Part shown: positions 9,335-17,316 of the stretch, in pieces
Layout: each line of letters opens with the position of its first letter
Position numbering within the stretch: the stretch's first letter is position 1
NCBI RefSeq assembly: GCF_000010725.1
Contig: NC_013860.1
Coordinates: 62,001-126,000, forward strand
Direction of reading: 5' to 3'
Source: Azospirillum sp. B510
Lineage (GTDB): Bacteria; Pseudomonadota; Alphaproteobacteria; Azospirillales; Azospirillaceae
DNA: 64,000 nt
Translations under genes and position numbers: made by a program
Notes under the pieces: model-generated
What the model was told of the DNA's origin: nothing
What the model saw: only the letters and a program-made list of their open reading frames with translations
The model's database searches: none

Positions 9335-10641
9335 CAGGCCGCGGAAAAAGGGCTGTGCACGGCTGTCGTGTCGTGATTCCCTCCAGTGAGGGCAAAGGCG
9401 ACCGTTGAGGGAATGATGCGGGGCTCGGACGAACGCAGCGAAGGTCTTTTCAGCTACGTGAGCTGCGAGGCACGGGTTCCGGCGACCCATCCATTGCGGC
9501 CGATCCGGGCCATCGTGGACGAAGCGCTGGAGGTGATGTCACCGGCGTTCGAGGGGCTGTACTCCAAGATCGGCCGGCCGTCGATCCCGCCGGAAAAGCT
9601 GCTGCGGGCGCTGCTGCTCCAGGCCTTCTACTCGGTGCGCTCGGAACGCCAGCTGATGGAACAGCTCGACTATAACCTGCTGTTCCGCTGGTTCGTCGGC
9701 TTGTCGATGGACGCTCCGGTGTGGGACGTGACGGTGTTCACCAAGAACCGGGAGCGTCTGCTGGCCGGGGATGTGGCGGCCAAGTTCCTGGCCACCGTGC
9801 TGGGCCAGCCGAAGGTGAAAGCGCTGCTGTCGGACGAGCACTTCTCGGTGGACGGGACGCTGATCGAAGCCTGGGCCAGCGTGAAGAGCTTCCGGCCCAA
9901 AGATGGCAGCGGTGAGCCGCCGGGGCCGGGACGCAACGGCGAACGCGACTTTCACGGCGAGAAGCGGTCCAACGAGACCCATGCCTCGACCAGCGACCCC
10001 GAGGCGCGGCTGTACCGCAAGGGCAACGGGCAGCCGGCGAAGCTGGCCTTCATGGGTCATGCGTTGATGGAGAACCGGAACGCCCTGGTGGTCAATGTCC
10101 GGCTCACCGCGGCGACCGGCTTGGCCGAGCGCGAGGCGGCGGTGTCCATGGTCGAGGCCATCCCCGGCCGCCACCGCATCACGGTGGGCGCCGACAAGGC
10201 CTACGACACCAAGGATTTCGTGGCGAACATGCGCGAGTTGGGCGCCGCCCCGCACGTCGCCCAGAACACCCGCAACCGCCGCTCGGCCATCGACGGCCGA
10301 ACCACCCGCCACCCCGGCTATGCAGTCAGCCTACGAATCCGCAAGCGCATCGAGGAGGTGTTCGGCTGGATCAAAGGGGCCGGGCTACGCAAGACCCGCC
10401 ATCGCGGCACGGCCCGTGTCGGCTGGATGTTCACCCTGACCGCCGCCGCCTACAACCTGATCCGCCTGCCAAAGCTACTGGCGGCGGCATAATCACGCCC
10501 GGAGTCCGCCCAAAAGGCGGCCTTGGGCGCTCCAGGCCGGGGGTGCACCCGCTGATTTCGACCAAAGCGGGTGCAAAAGGCCCAAATTGCGAGCCTCCGC
10601 AGAGGCAAGGACGCCATACACGAGCCTTTTTCCGCGTCCTG
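9335..10641 (+). mobile_element. IS5 family element, copy 1 (complete)
   Basis: 1307 bp with 17-bp ends, CAGGCCGCGGAAAAAGG and inverted CAGGACGCGGAAAAAGG, one mismatch. The duplicated target TTAG at 9331-9334 and 10642-10645 fits the YTAR preference of IS5 relatives. It sits between the left end of TnA and tniB; the right TTAG also supplies the tniB stop codon, so tniB is not damaged. Confidence 0.92.
9413..10492 (+). CDS. IS5 family transposase
   Basis: DDE transposase of about 359 aa; the start at 9413 follows TTGAGGG. N-terminal helical domain (IGRPSIPPEKLLRALLLQAF, SVRSERQLMEQLDYNLLFRW) and the catalytic residues in HFSVDGTLIEAWAS, VGADKAYDTKDF and RKRIEEVFGWIKG are all present. It is intact here, while its copy at 40393-43982 is split by an IS256 element. 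Confidence 0.93.
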   Translation: MMRGSDERSEGLFSYVSCEARVPATHPLRPIRAIVDEALEVMSPAFEGLYSKIGRPSIPPEKLLRALLLQAFYSVRSERQLMEQLDYNLLFRWFVGLSMDAPVWDVTVFTKNRERLLAGDVAAKFLATVLGQPKVKALLSDEHFSVDGTLIEAWASVKSFRPKDGSGEPPGPGRNGERDFHGEKRSNETHASTSDPEARLYRKGNGQPAKLAFMGHALMENRNALVVNVRLTAATGLAEREAAVSMVEAIPGRHRITVGADKAYDTKDFVANMRELGAAPHVAQNTRNRRSAIDGRTTRHPGYAVSLRIRKRIEEVFGWIKGAGLRKTRHRGTARVGWMFTLTAAAYNLIRLPKLLAAA

Positions 10642-11613
10642 TTAGAGCGGCAGCCCAGCCGCCTGCATCTGTTGCGTCAGTTCCTGGGCTCTGGCTCCTC
10701 CCAGTTCACCACGGAGAAACTGGCGGATCTCCGCCGGTTTGACGCTGAACTGGTCGGCCAGGGAGCGCACGCTGTAGCCGTGACGGGTCAGCCGCGGTTC
10801 CAGATCGTCGAGCTGACGCGACAGGATGCTCTCGACCACCTGGACTGTGACCGGTCGGTCCCCGATCCGGAATGCTTCCTCGAACGCAAGGGTCAGATGC
10901 TGCTCGATCTGAAGCGGGGTCTTCAGGCGGCTGGCCAGCAACTCCACGGCCACCGCCTCGATCAGCTCGCCGATGTCGATGCCCTCGCCGGCACAGCGTG
11001 CGAGGAGCCAGCGGATGTAGGCGAGCTGGTTGCCCGCCATGCCGTCGAACTCGAACACCACCGACCGGTAGCCGATCTCTTCCATGGTCGGGCGCCGGAG
11101 GTCGTTCCGGAGTTTGGGATGGCCCACCAGCACCACGGAGAGCATGCCGCCGCCATCGGCCACCACCTCCATCAACCGTTTCAGGCCGATCAGCGTCTTG
11201 CCATGCAGATCGTGCGCCTCGTCGACGAACAGGGCCACCGGCTTGCGGCCGCGACGCACAAGCTGTTGCAACTCGCGCTCCCGCTTCTCGCCCAGGGTCG
11301 GGATCTTCGGGTCCTTGTCCGGCGAGAGGTCGTGGAACAGCGCGGTGATGAGGGTCGGGATGGTGGTGCGGTCCTTGTCCACCGACAGGCTCTTCGACAC
11401 CGTGACGCGCCCCTCGCGGGTCAGTTCATCCTGGATGCGGCGAAGCAGCACTGTTTTGCCACTGCCGACGACGCCGGCGACCGCCACCAGGCGGCCAGCC
11501 AGGATGGACGCCTTCACATCCTTGATGAGCTGGCGGTGATGGTCGGTCTCATAATACCCGGCCATCAGCAGGTCCCGCTCCAGCCTGAAATATTCCATGA
11601 CCTCCGTCAGCAT
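10642..11613 (-). CDS. TniB/MuB-like transposition ATPase of TnA
   Basis: AAA+ ATPase of 323 aa, expected to deliver target DNA to the tniA-encoded transposase. Walker A is AGVVGSGKTVLL and Walker B is PVALFVDEAHDL; IIELIEAVAVELL-type helices and the C-terminal EFSVKPAEIRQFL-like HTH region follow. The start (11613) overlaps the end of tniA by 7 nt, so the two are translationally coupled. The TAA stop falls in the TTAG target of the adjacent IS5. It closely resembles the TnB homologue at 45763-46734. Confidence 0.85.
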   Translation of the reverse strand: MLTEVMEYFRLERDLLMAGYYETDHHRQLIKDVKASILAGRLVAVAGVVGSGKTVLLRRIQDELTREGRVTVSKSLSVDKDRTTIPTLITALFHDLSPDKDPKIPTLGEKRERELQQLVRRGRKPVALFVDEAHDLHGKTLIGLKRLMEVVADGGGMLSVVLVGHPKLRNDLRRPTMEEIGYRSVVFEFDGMAGNQLAYIRWLLARCAGEGIDIGELIEAVAVELLASRLKTPLQIEQHLTLAFEEAFRIGDRPVTVQVVESILSRQLDDLEPRLTRHGYSVRSLADQFSVKPAEIRQFLRGELGGARAQELTQQMQAAGLPL

Positions 11614-13262
11614 GCCCCGCCCCCTCCCGTCCGCTGCCTGAAGTACGCCCGCACCCTCGTCAGCACCTCGTCCTTGGCCAGGGTCTCCCGCACCAGCGTG
11701 TCGATCCAGGCCCGGTCCTCGGGCGGCAGCTTCGCCAACGCCAAGCCGATCTCGCCGGCGATCGCGCGCTTGGCTGCGATGATGTCGGAAAAGGTCAGGG
11801 TGCGGTAGGGGTCCGGATCGGCGAACGCCACCTTGGCGGCCGGTGCCGTAACGGGCGGTGGCAGGGGCGAGGTGCCGCCGTCCAGGGCCGCGCGCGGCAG
11901 GCCGATGCGCTCTGCCAGTTCGGCCACCCGGTCGGCGCGCTCCTCGGACTTGGTCTTCTGATGCTTGCGGTACTTGTGCAGCGGGATGGGACCGCCGACC
12001 GGGCCGTAGGGACCATACCGCCGGTCACCATGCTCGACGTAGAGTTCCTGGTCGAACAGCCCCCACCAGAGCACCACGTCCTCGCCGGCCAGGTCCGGAT
12101 CGACCTCGTAGGCCACGCCATCCACGGTGATACGGGTGTCGATGCCGACCTTGCGCCGTTCCGGCTCCCGCGCGAAAGCGCAGAACCGGTCCCAGGCACA
12201 CATCTCGCGATAGCCCTTCTCCGGCAGGTGCCGCACCCAGTCCTCGAGGCGGCTGTGCGGCTCGGACCGGTGATCCTGGGCGTTGTAGCGGACAAGAAAG
12301 CGGCGCAGCCACAGGTTAGCTTCCGCCTCGTCCTGCGGCTCGTGGAAATGGTAGAGCGTCTCATGGACGTCCTTGACGGTCCGGAACGGCCGCTCGACCT
12401 TGCCCTTGGACCGGGCGGTGGTGCGCCGGCCGTCGCTCCCCGCCGGCAGGTGAGACATGACCTTGACGCCCAGGCAGGCCATGACGTTCTGAAACACGCG
12501 TGAGCGGGTGACCGGACCGTTATCCATGTAGATCGCCTCAGGGATACCCTGGAACGGCATGTCCTCCTCGGGCTTGGCTGCCATGGCGTTGTAGAGGAAG
12601 CGCAGAGCCGATTCCGCGTCCTCTCCGTAGACACACCGGTATTCCTGGTAGACGACGCCGCTGCGGTCGTCAGCGATGCTGAACAGCATCAGGGTCGGCG
12701 CTCCGCGGCCGGGCTCGATCCAGAGCGGCTGCTTGACATGCTTCAGGTCCGACGGGCTCATGTCGAACTGCCACAACTCGTTCGACCGTCGTGCCTGGAA
12801 GCGGACCGCCGCCGGCGCGCGGGTCAGGCGCTCATGATCGTAACCCCAGGCCCTGAGATATCGGTCCGCCGTCGGCCGGGTGAGCGATCCAGACGGAAGC
12901 TTCACCAACCCGTCAGGCGTTTCCACGCCATGCTCCTCCATCAGTTCGATGGCTCGCGCGGTGGACAGATGCCGGCCCTTCTTGTTGGTGGTCCGTAGCT
13001 TCAGAGCGGCGATGATCTCGCAGTACCGCTCCATTTCGGCCAAATCGAGCTTGCGGGGCTTCCCCCGATCGGCCCGACGAACCCCTTTCGGCCGCCACTG
13101 CCGTTGCAGTGCGCGGTAAACCGTGGCTCGGGACACCCCATAAAGCTCGGCGGCGGATCGCAGGATTTCCAGGCGATCCGGATGACGGGGCGGCAAGGCG
13201 TCCAGCCGGCGGCGCAGGTTCACCAGTGCTTCTGACGGAACCTGCCGCCGGCCCTCAGACAT
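11607..13262 (-). CDS. TniA/Mu-type DDE transposase of TnA
   Basis: Integrase of 551 aa. The start is set at ATG 13262 (MSEGRRQVPSEALVNLRRR) by alignment with the TnB copy; a longer frame from 13334 lies inside the resolvase gene. N-terminal HTH (ELYGVSRATVYRALQRQ), an rve core with D in ELWQFDMSPSD, D in AIYMDNGPVTRS and E in KVERPFRTVKDVHETL, then a Mu-C-like beta domain (RYGPYGPVGGPIPLHKY). It overlaps the resolvase stop by 8 nt. No tniQ is present. Confidence 0.88.
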   Translation of the reverse strand: MSEGRRQVPSEALVNLRRRLDALPPRHPDRLEILRSAAELYGVSRATVYRALQRQWRPKGVRRADRGKPRKLDLAEMERYCEIIAALKLRTTNKKGRHLSTARAIELMEEHGVETPDGLVKLPSGSLTRPTADRYLRAWGYDHERLTRAPAAVRFQARRSNELWQFDMSPSDLKHVKQPLWIEPGRGAPTLMLFSIADDRSGVVYQEYRCVYGEDAESALRFLYNAMAAKPEEDMPFQGIPEAIYMDNGPVTRSRVFQNVMACLGVKVMSHLPAGSDGRRTTARSKGKVERPFRTVKDVHETLYHFHEPQDEAEANLWLRRFLVRYNAQDHRSEPHSRLEDWVRHLPEKGYREMCAWDRFCAFAREPERRKVGIDTRITVDGVAYEVDPDLAGEDVVLWWGLFDQELYVEHGDRRYGPYGPVGGPIPLHKYRKHQKTKSEERADRVAELAERIGLPRAALDGGTSPLPPPVTAPAAKVAFADPDPYRTLTFSDIIAAKRAIAGEIGLALAKLPPEDRAWIDTLVRETLAKDEVLTRVRAYFRQRTGGGGAC

Positions 13263-13809
13263 CGCCGGCTGCCAACGCGCGGTAGACGGAAGCCCGCCCG
13301 ATTCCGAGGCGTTCGGCAATAGCCGTGGCTCCAAGCCGTTCCTGTTCCTTCAGGCGACGGACCTCCGCCGGATCGATGGACCGCTTACGGCCCTTGTAGA
13401 CGCCCTTCGCCTTGGCCTGGGCGATGCCTTCCATCTGCCGTTCGCGCCTGAGGTTTGTTTCGAATTCCGCGAACACACCCAGCATGTCGAGGAAGGCTTT
13501 GCCGGCCGCTGTGGCCGTGTCGATCGGCTGCTCCGTCGCCTTCAGCACCGCGCCCTTCAAGCGCAGTTCATGCACGATGTCCTGGAGATCCTTGATCGAG
13601 CGCGCCAGACGGTCGATGCGGGTGACCATCAGCGTGTCCCCCGGGTGCAGGAAGTTCAGCAGCAGCGACAACTCTGACCGGCCGGCACGCGTGGCGCCGC
13701 TCGCCTTCTCCGAACGCACCACGTCGCAGCCGGCCCGATGCAGCGCCTGCTCCTGGATCGCGACGTCCTGGTCAATGGTCGAGGCCCGAGCGTAGCCGTA
13801 AATCGCCAT
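13255..13809 (-). CDS. Serine resolvase of TnA
   Basis: Small serine recombinase (184 aa) expected to resolve cointegrates. YGYARAST carries the catalytic Ser, LMVTRIDRLARSIKDL the conserved Arg region, and FAEFETNLRRERQMEGIAQA the E-helix. The C-terminal HTH is ERLGATAIAERLGIGRASVY. It differs clearly from the TnB resolvase, although the flanking tniA/tniB genes are close relatives, suggesting resolvase exchange. Confidence 0.93.
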   Translation of the reverse strand: MAIYGYARASTIDQDVAIQEQALHRAGCDVVRSEKASGATRAGRSELSLLLNFLHPGDTLMVTRIDRLARSIKDLQDIVHELRLKGAVLKATEQPIDTATAAGKAFLDMLGVFAEFETNLRRERQMEGIAQAKAKGVYKGRKRSIDPAEVRRLKEQERLGATAIAERLGIGRASVYRALAAGDV

Positions 13810-13995
13810 GTCCGTCTCACATGCATCTAGACCTGCTGACGATAGCGTCTCCGGATATCGAAATCCACCCTAATGAGACGTGATAAGTGTCTCAGCGGGA
13901 CGGCCCAATGGGGTCTACCAAAACGAGCCGCACATCATTGCAATCAACGCAATCATCGCTTAACATCTTCCTCTCGATCATCTCAGGAGCGACCG
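13810..13995. promoter_or_regulatory. Candidate res site and divergent promoter of TnA
   Basis: This 186-bp gap separates the resolvase from the antitoxin, the normal place for a resolution site. It contains inverted GTCTCA/TGAGAC motifs (GTCTCACATG near 13814, ATGAGACGTGATAAGTGTCT near 13874) that resemble the subterminal repeats of the transposon. An AGGAG ribosome-binding site for the antitoxin lies at its right edge. Confidence 0.45.
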
Positions 13996-14241
13996 ATGGC
14001 CAGCATCACGATCCGAAACTTGGAGGATCCTTTGAAGGCGCGGCTGCGGGTCCGTGCCGCCCACCATGGCCGCTCCATGGAAGAGGAAGCCCGTCATATT
14101 CTGCGCGCGGCGCTCACGGAAGAGCGCCAGCCCGCGACCCACCTCGGAGAGGCTATCCGACAGCGGTTCGCGCGACTCGGTGGCGTTGACGTGCCGGACG
14201 TGGGCCGCGAGCCTCTGCGCAATCCGCCGAGCTTCGACTGA
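13996..14241 (+). CDS. FitA/VapB-type antitoxin
   Basis: Ribbon-helix-helix protein of 81 aa. MASITIRNLEDPLKARLRVR followed by HGRSMEEEARHILRAAL is the typical FitA/StbC pattern. The start is preceded by CAGGAGCGACC. The stop codon overlaps the toxin start by one base (TGATG), which gives coupled translation and is usual for type II modules. It probably represses its own promoter together with the toxin. Confidence 0.9.
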   Translation: MASITIRNLEDPLKARLRVRAAHHGRSMEEEARHILRAALTEERQPATHLGEAIRQRFARLGGVDVPDVGREPLRNPPSFD

Positions 14242-14660
14242 TGATCGTCCTGGACACCAACGTGCTCTCGGAGTTGATGCGTCCCGCACCGTCCGAAGCG
14301 GTACTCCGTTGGATCGCCGGGCAACCCGCTGCCAGTCTGTTCACAACAACCGTCACGCAAGCGGAAATCCTGTTCGGCCTCGCCCTGCTGCCGGAAGGGC
14401 GTCGCCGGAACGATCTGTTGGCGGCAGCCGAGCAGATGTTTGCCGAGGACTTCGCCGGCCGGGTGCTGCCTTTCGACGCCATGGCAGCCACGGCGTTCGC
14501 GCCCATCGCGGCGGGACGGCGGCTGAAAGGCCGGCCGACCGGCGCTTTCGATGCGCAAATCGCCGCCATCGCATCATCCCGGGGCGCCGCATTGGCAACC
14601 AGAAACGTGGCGGATTTCCTGGACTGTGGGCTGCCCATCGTCAATCCGTGGGAACGCTGA
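14241..14660 (+). CDS. PIN-domain toxin (FitB/VapC type)
   Basis: Predicted metal-dependent RNase of 139 aa. Acidic active-site positions are visible in MIVLDTNVLSEL, VTQAEILFGLALLP and GAFDAQIAAIA, and the C-terminal block is LATRNVADFLDCGL. It is intact and follows its antitoxin without a gap. It ends 1 nt before the right end of TnA, so it lies inside the transposon as cargo that would favour retention of the element. Confidence 0.92.
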   Translation: MIVLDTNVLSELMRPAPSEAVLRWIAGQPAASLFTTTVTQAEILFGLALLPEGRRRNDLLAAAEQMFAEDFAGRVLPFDAMAATAFAPIAAGRRLKGRPTGAFDAQIAAIASSRGAALATRNVADFLDCGLPIVNPWER

Positions 14661-14661
14661 A

Positions 14662-14831
14662 GCCATCGTCTCACGCAATGTGAGCAAGGCCGGATGATTG
14701 CGAGCATGTCGCACCGACTGTGAGCACAGTCGCAGTTAATCTGAGCATAAGCCCCGTCTCGTTCTCACCGATTTCGAGCAGGATTCGGCGATGAAAGCGA
14801 GCACGGCCGCCGATGATCTCAAGCAGCTACA
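14662..14831 (-). repeat. TnA right inverted end (170 bp)
   Basis: Reverse complement of 9157-9326 with no mismatch noticed. Short frames reading MKASTAADDLKQLQL occur at both ends because of this identity; they are not genes. Confidence 0.9.
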
Positions 14832-14837
14832 GCTATC

Positions 14838-14960
14838 CGCGTTGAACTCCATCTCCGCATCGTCGGCGACGACAACACCGTGCTCAGCGACACCGCCGTC
14901 CTTCGCCTCGAGCGGGGGCCGACCACGCTGCCCCAGGTTTGCGGCGGTTTCCAAGGCCGC
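14838..14960 (+). pseudogene. Possible ISKra4-like transposase fragment
   Basis: A short open stretch reads RVELHLRIVGDDNTVLSDTA then VLRLERGPTTLPQ, which resembles the beginning of ISKra4-type transposases. It is cut by TnA on one side and lost before the P450 gene on the other. Weak call from about 35 residues. Confidence 0.3.
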
Positions 14961-15018
14961 TCTTACACCCGCCCGATGCCGTCGTCCGCCCGGGCCGCCC
15001 CATCTTGCGACGGGCTCA

Positions 15019-16455
15019 TCAGCTTCCCTCGATCGCGGTGCTTCCAGATACGATAACGGCGGAAAGAACGTTACCGGAGATCTCCGGAACGGTCCCATCG
15101 TGGCCGGCTTCCCGCCGCCGCAGCACTGCCGCCAGACCCTGTTTGGGAACGAGCGAGATCTTCACCGTCAGATCGATCCGGGTCTTGGGCTGAAGCCTCA
15201 CCATGAACCGCTGCAGGATCATGGCCAGTATCACCTTCAGCTCCACCAGGGCCAGTCCCTGGCCGATGCAATGATGGGCGCCGGCCCCGAACGGTAGGTA
15301 TTCGAAGGGCGAACAGGCGGCAGAGGTCCAGCGATCTGGATCGAACGCCAGCGGGTTCTCGAATATCTCCGGCATCCGGTGCGTGACATACGAGCTAAAG
15401 AAGATGCCGGTTCCTTTCTTCAGGTCATGATCACCGAGCGTGCAGTCACGGACGGCGTAGCGCAGGCCGAAGGGCGATGACGGAAACAGGCGCAGCGCTT
15501 CCTTCAGAACCCTGTCCAGATACGTCAGCTCCTTCAGATCGTTCATGCCGGGCGGCGCGCCGTGCAGCTTCTCATCGATCTCGGCGGCCACGCGGCGATA
15601 GACATCAGGATGGCAATCCAGAAGGAAGAAGGTCCAGAGCAGGGCCGACGCCGCCGCTTCCTGACACAGGATGGTGTAGGCGTGGGCAACCAGCTCCTCG
15701 TTGGTGAAACCGGAGCCGGTTTCATCCCTGGCCTTCATCATCTCCGCCAGCACATCGTCGTAACGGTCCAAGTCCGCCCGCTTCCGCTCGATGGCGTCCA
15801 TGACGAACCGTTCTATCTTGTCCGTGGTGTCCAGAATGGCGCGGAACGGCAATCCGGGCACATTGAAGGGAAGGAGGAGGATCAGCGGCGACGAGAACTG
15901 CCGGATCAACTGCTTGATCAGAGCCACCAGCCGTTCGCCGTCGGTTTCGGCTTCCATGCCGAACATAGTCCTCATGCTGATCAGCGTGACCAGTTTCAGG
16001 AAATCCTCGTCCAACTGCCGGGATTCACCGGGCTGCCAGCCGGCGAGAAAACGGTCCGTCTCGTCGACGATGATCTGCCGGTATCGCTCCAGCTGATAAG
16101 TGCGGAAAGCCGGCTGAATCATCTTGCGGTGCCGCTGGTGGGCGTTGCCGTTCAACCGCATCAGGCTCAGGGTCAGACGTTCGAACGATGATCCGACCGG
16201 CAGGTGATGCTCCCGGAACGCGTCGATCACGAATGTTTCCGGATCGCTCAGCAGCAACCTGTTGTAGCGCGGACCGTAGATATTGATAAACTTTTGGTCG
16301 TTCTTCGCCCAACTACAGATCTCGCCATAGCGCCGCTGCATCCGGACGAAAAAGCCGATCTGGTCGGACAGCATCTGAAGCCCCTGCCAGCGATGACCGA
16401 CACCGGGCGGTGCGAAGGGACCGGGCAGGATAGCGCGCTCGCTCGTGACCGACAT
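15019..16455 (-). CDS. Cytochrome P450 with atypical I-helix
   Basis: Class-I-type P450 of 478 aa, last gene of the biosynthetic operon, 11 nt after the O-methyltransferase. The heme-ligand loop is FGAGAHHCIGQG and the K-helix ExxR is LKEALRLFPSSP; PERF-like DPDRWTSAA is present. The I-helix reads LCQEAAASALLWTFF where most P450s have AGxETT: the acid is kept but the proton-delivery Thr is Ala. Loss of this Thr is known in P450s that use peroxide, or that do coupling or rearrangement rather than simple hydroxylation. Likely a late tailoring step on the tetrahydroisoquinoline core, or on the tyrosine precursor. The C-terminal tail after LRRREAGH is unusual and may extend beyond the native end. 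Confidence 0.88.
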   Translation of the reverse strand: MSVTSERAILPGPFAPPGVGHRWQGLQMLSDQIGFFVRMQRRYGEICSWAKNDQKFINIYGPRYNRLLLSDPETFVIDAFREHHLPVGSSFERLTLSLMRLNGNAHQRHRKMIQPAFRTYQLERYRQIIVDETDRFLAGWQPGESRQLDEDFLKLVTLISMRTMFGMEAETDGERLVALIKQLIRQFSSPLILLLPFNVPGLPFRAILDTTDKIERFVMDAIERKRADLDRYDDVLAEMMKARDETGSGFTNEELVAHAYTILCQEAAASALLWTFFLLDCHPDVYRRVAAEIDEKLHGAPPGMNDLKELTYLDRVLKEALRLFPSSPFGLRYAVRDCTLGDHDLKKGTGIFFSSYVTHRMPEIFENPLAFDPDRWTSAACSPFEYLPFGAGAHHCIGQGLALVELKVILAMILQRFMVRLQPKTRIDLTVKISLVPKQGLAAVLRRREAGHDGTVPEISGNVLSAVIVSGSTAIEGS

Positions 16456-16466
16456 GGCCCTGCTCC

Positions 16467-17132
16467 TCAGGAAATCCGCTTCATGGCCAGGGTCAGGCCG
16501 TCGGCCATGGGCAACAGACAGGATAAAACCCGCTGGTCGTCGCGTATCCGTTCATTCAGCCAGCGAATCTGGACGGTCCCGGCCTCGGTGACGGATGGGT
16601 CGATCACCTCACCGGAGCGCAGCACGTTGTCGATGGCGATGACTCCGCCCGGACGGACCAGTGTGACGCAGTGCTCATAGTAGGCGAGGTAATTCTCCTT
16701 ATCCGCGTCAATGAAGGCGAAGTCGAAGCTGTCGGCGTGGCCCTGCCCGATCAGTCCCGCCAGGGTATCGATGGCGGGACCGATCCGCAGGTCGATCTGA
16801 TCGCTCACGCCCGCTTCCTGCCAGTGGCGCCGGGCGATATCGGTCCATTCGCGGCTGATGTCGCAGGCCACGATCCGGCCCTCGTCCGGCAGTCCGCCCG
16901 CCATCCACAGCGTGCTGTAGCCAGTGAACACCCCCACCTCCAGAACCTTGCGGGCCCTGAGCGCCTGGACCAGAAAGCCCAGGAACTGCCCCTGCTCGGC
17001 GGGAATCTGCATTTCCGCCAGCGGCAACTTTCCGGTTTCTTCGCGCAAACGCTTCAACACATCCGTTTCTTTTACTGATACATCGAAGACATACTGGTAA
17101 AGGTCATCGTTAATTTGAAGTCTGTTCAGCAT
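16467..17132 (-). CDS. SAM-dependent catechol-type O-methyltransferase (SafC-like)
   Basis: 221-aa class I methyltransferase of the caffeoyl-CoA/catechol O-MT family. Residues 1-50 carry the family helix (KLPLAEMQIPAEQGQFLGFL), the SAM motif is KVLEVGVFTGYSTLWMA, and the metal-binding D is in FDFAFIDADKENYLAYYE with partner DN in GVIAIDNVLRSGEV. In saframycin-type pathways such an enzyme (SafC in Myxococcus) methylates a catechol hydroxyl of the tyrosine-derived unit. Here it sits between the SfmD-like hydroxylase, which would make that catechol, and the P450. Two strong hairpins lie upstream. Confidence 0.88.
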   Translation of the reverse strand: MLNRLQINDDLYQYVFDVSVKETDVLKRLREETGKLPLAEMQIPAEQGQFLGFLVQALRARKVLEVGVFTGYSTLWMAGGLPDEGRIVACDISREWTDIARRHWQEAGVSDQIDLRIGPAIDTLAGLIGQGHADSFDFAFIDADKENYLAYYEHCVTLVRPGGVIAIDNVLRSGEVIDPSVTEAGTVQIRWLNERIRDDQRVLSCLLPMADGLTLAMKRIS

Positions 17133-17183
17133 GAGGTCATTCCTTGCAATACACGGAATTCGTTTATGTTTCTGGTCTCATAC

Positions 17184-17209
17184 CGGCAAGGCAATGACTT
17201 GCCTTGCCG
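17184..17209. promoter_or_regulatory. Perfect hairpin upstream of the O-methyltransferase
   Basis: 11-bp inverted repeat, CGGCAAGGCAA and TTGCCTTGCCG, with a TGAC loop, 52 nt upstream of the methyltransferase start. No T-run follows on the minus strand, so it is more likely an attenuator, mRNA stabiliser or operator than a simple terminator. Confidence 0.5.
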
Positions 17210-17272
17210 TATCGCATTCAGACACCAAGCGGTTTTCCCTGTGCCGATGCGGGCGCACCGTCGCCAGGGGAG

Positions 17273-17311
17273 CCGGCAGACGATTGAAATAGCGGTTCAA
17301 TCGTCTGCCGG
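17273..17311 (-). terminator. 16-bp stem hairpin after the SfmD-like gene
   Basis: CCGGCAGACGATTGAA pairs perfectly with TTCAATCGTCTGCCGG across a 7-nt loop, 5 nt after the hydroxylase stop. There is no poly-U tract, so termination may be partial; it would separate expression of the NRPS genes from the two last genes. Confidence 0.5.
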
Positions 17312-17316
17312 TCTCG

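Larger units (their letters stand above)
9157..14831. mobile_element. Transposon TnA: Mu/Tn5053-like with resolvase and toxin-antitoxin cargo
   Basis: Layout: 170-bp inverted end - tniB - tniA - resolvase (all minus) - antitoxin - toxin (plus) - 170-bp inverted end. It is 4364 bp once the IS5 element and its 4-bp duplication are removed. Both outer ends begin TGTAGCTGCTTGAGATCATC. The flanking 5-mers do not match, so no target duplication remains. The toxin stop lies 1 nt before the right end. TnB at 45589-50989 has the same layout with diverged ends and different cargo. Confidence 0.85.

Noticed and set aside
13263..13334. Longer start for the TnA transposase at 13334
   Set aside because: It would overlap the resolvase by 80 bp, and the TnB homologue starts at the equivalent of 13262.
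14791..14831. MKASTAADD... as the start of an ISAs1 transposase or of a new gene right of TnA
   Set aside because: The same bases occur in both 170-bp inverted ends of TnA, so the frame arises from the transposon end and is not a gene start.
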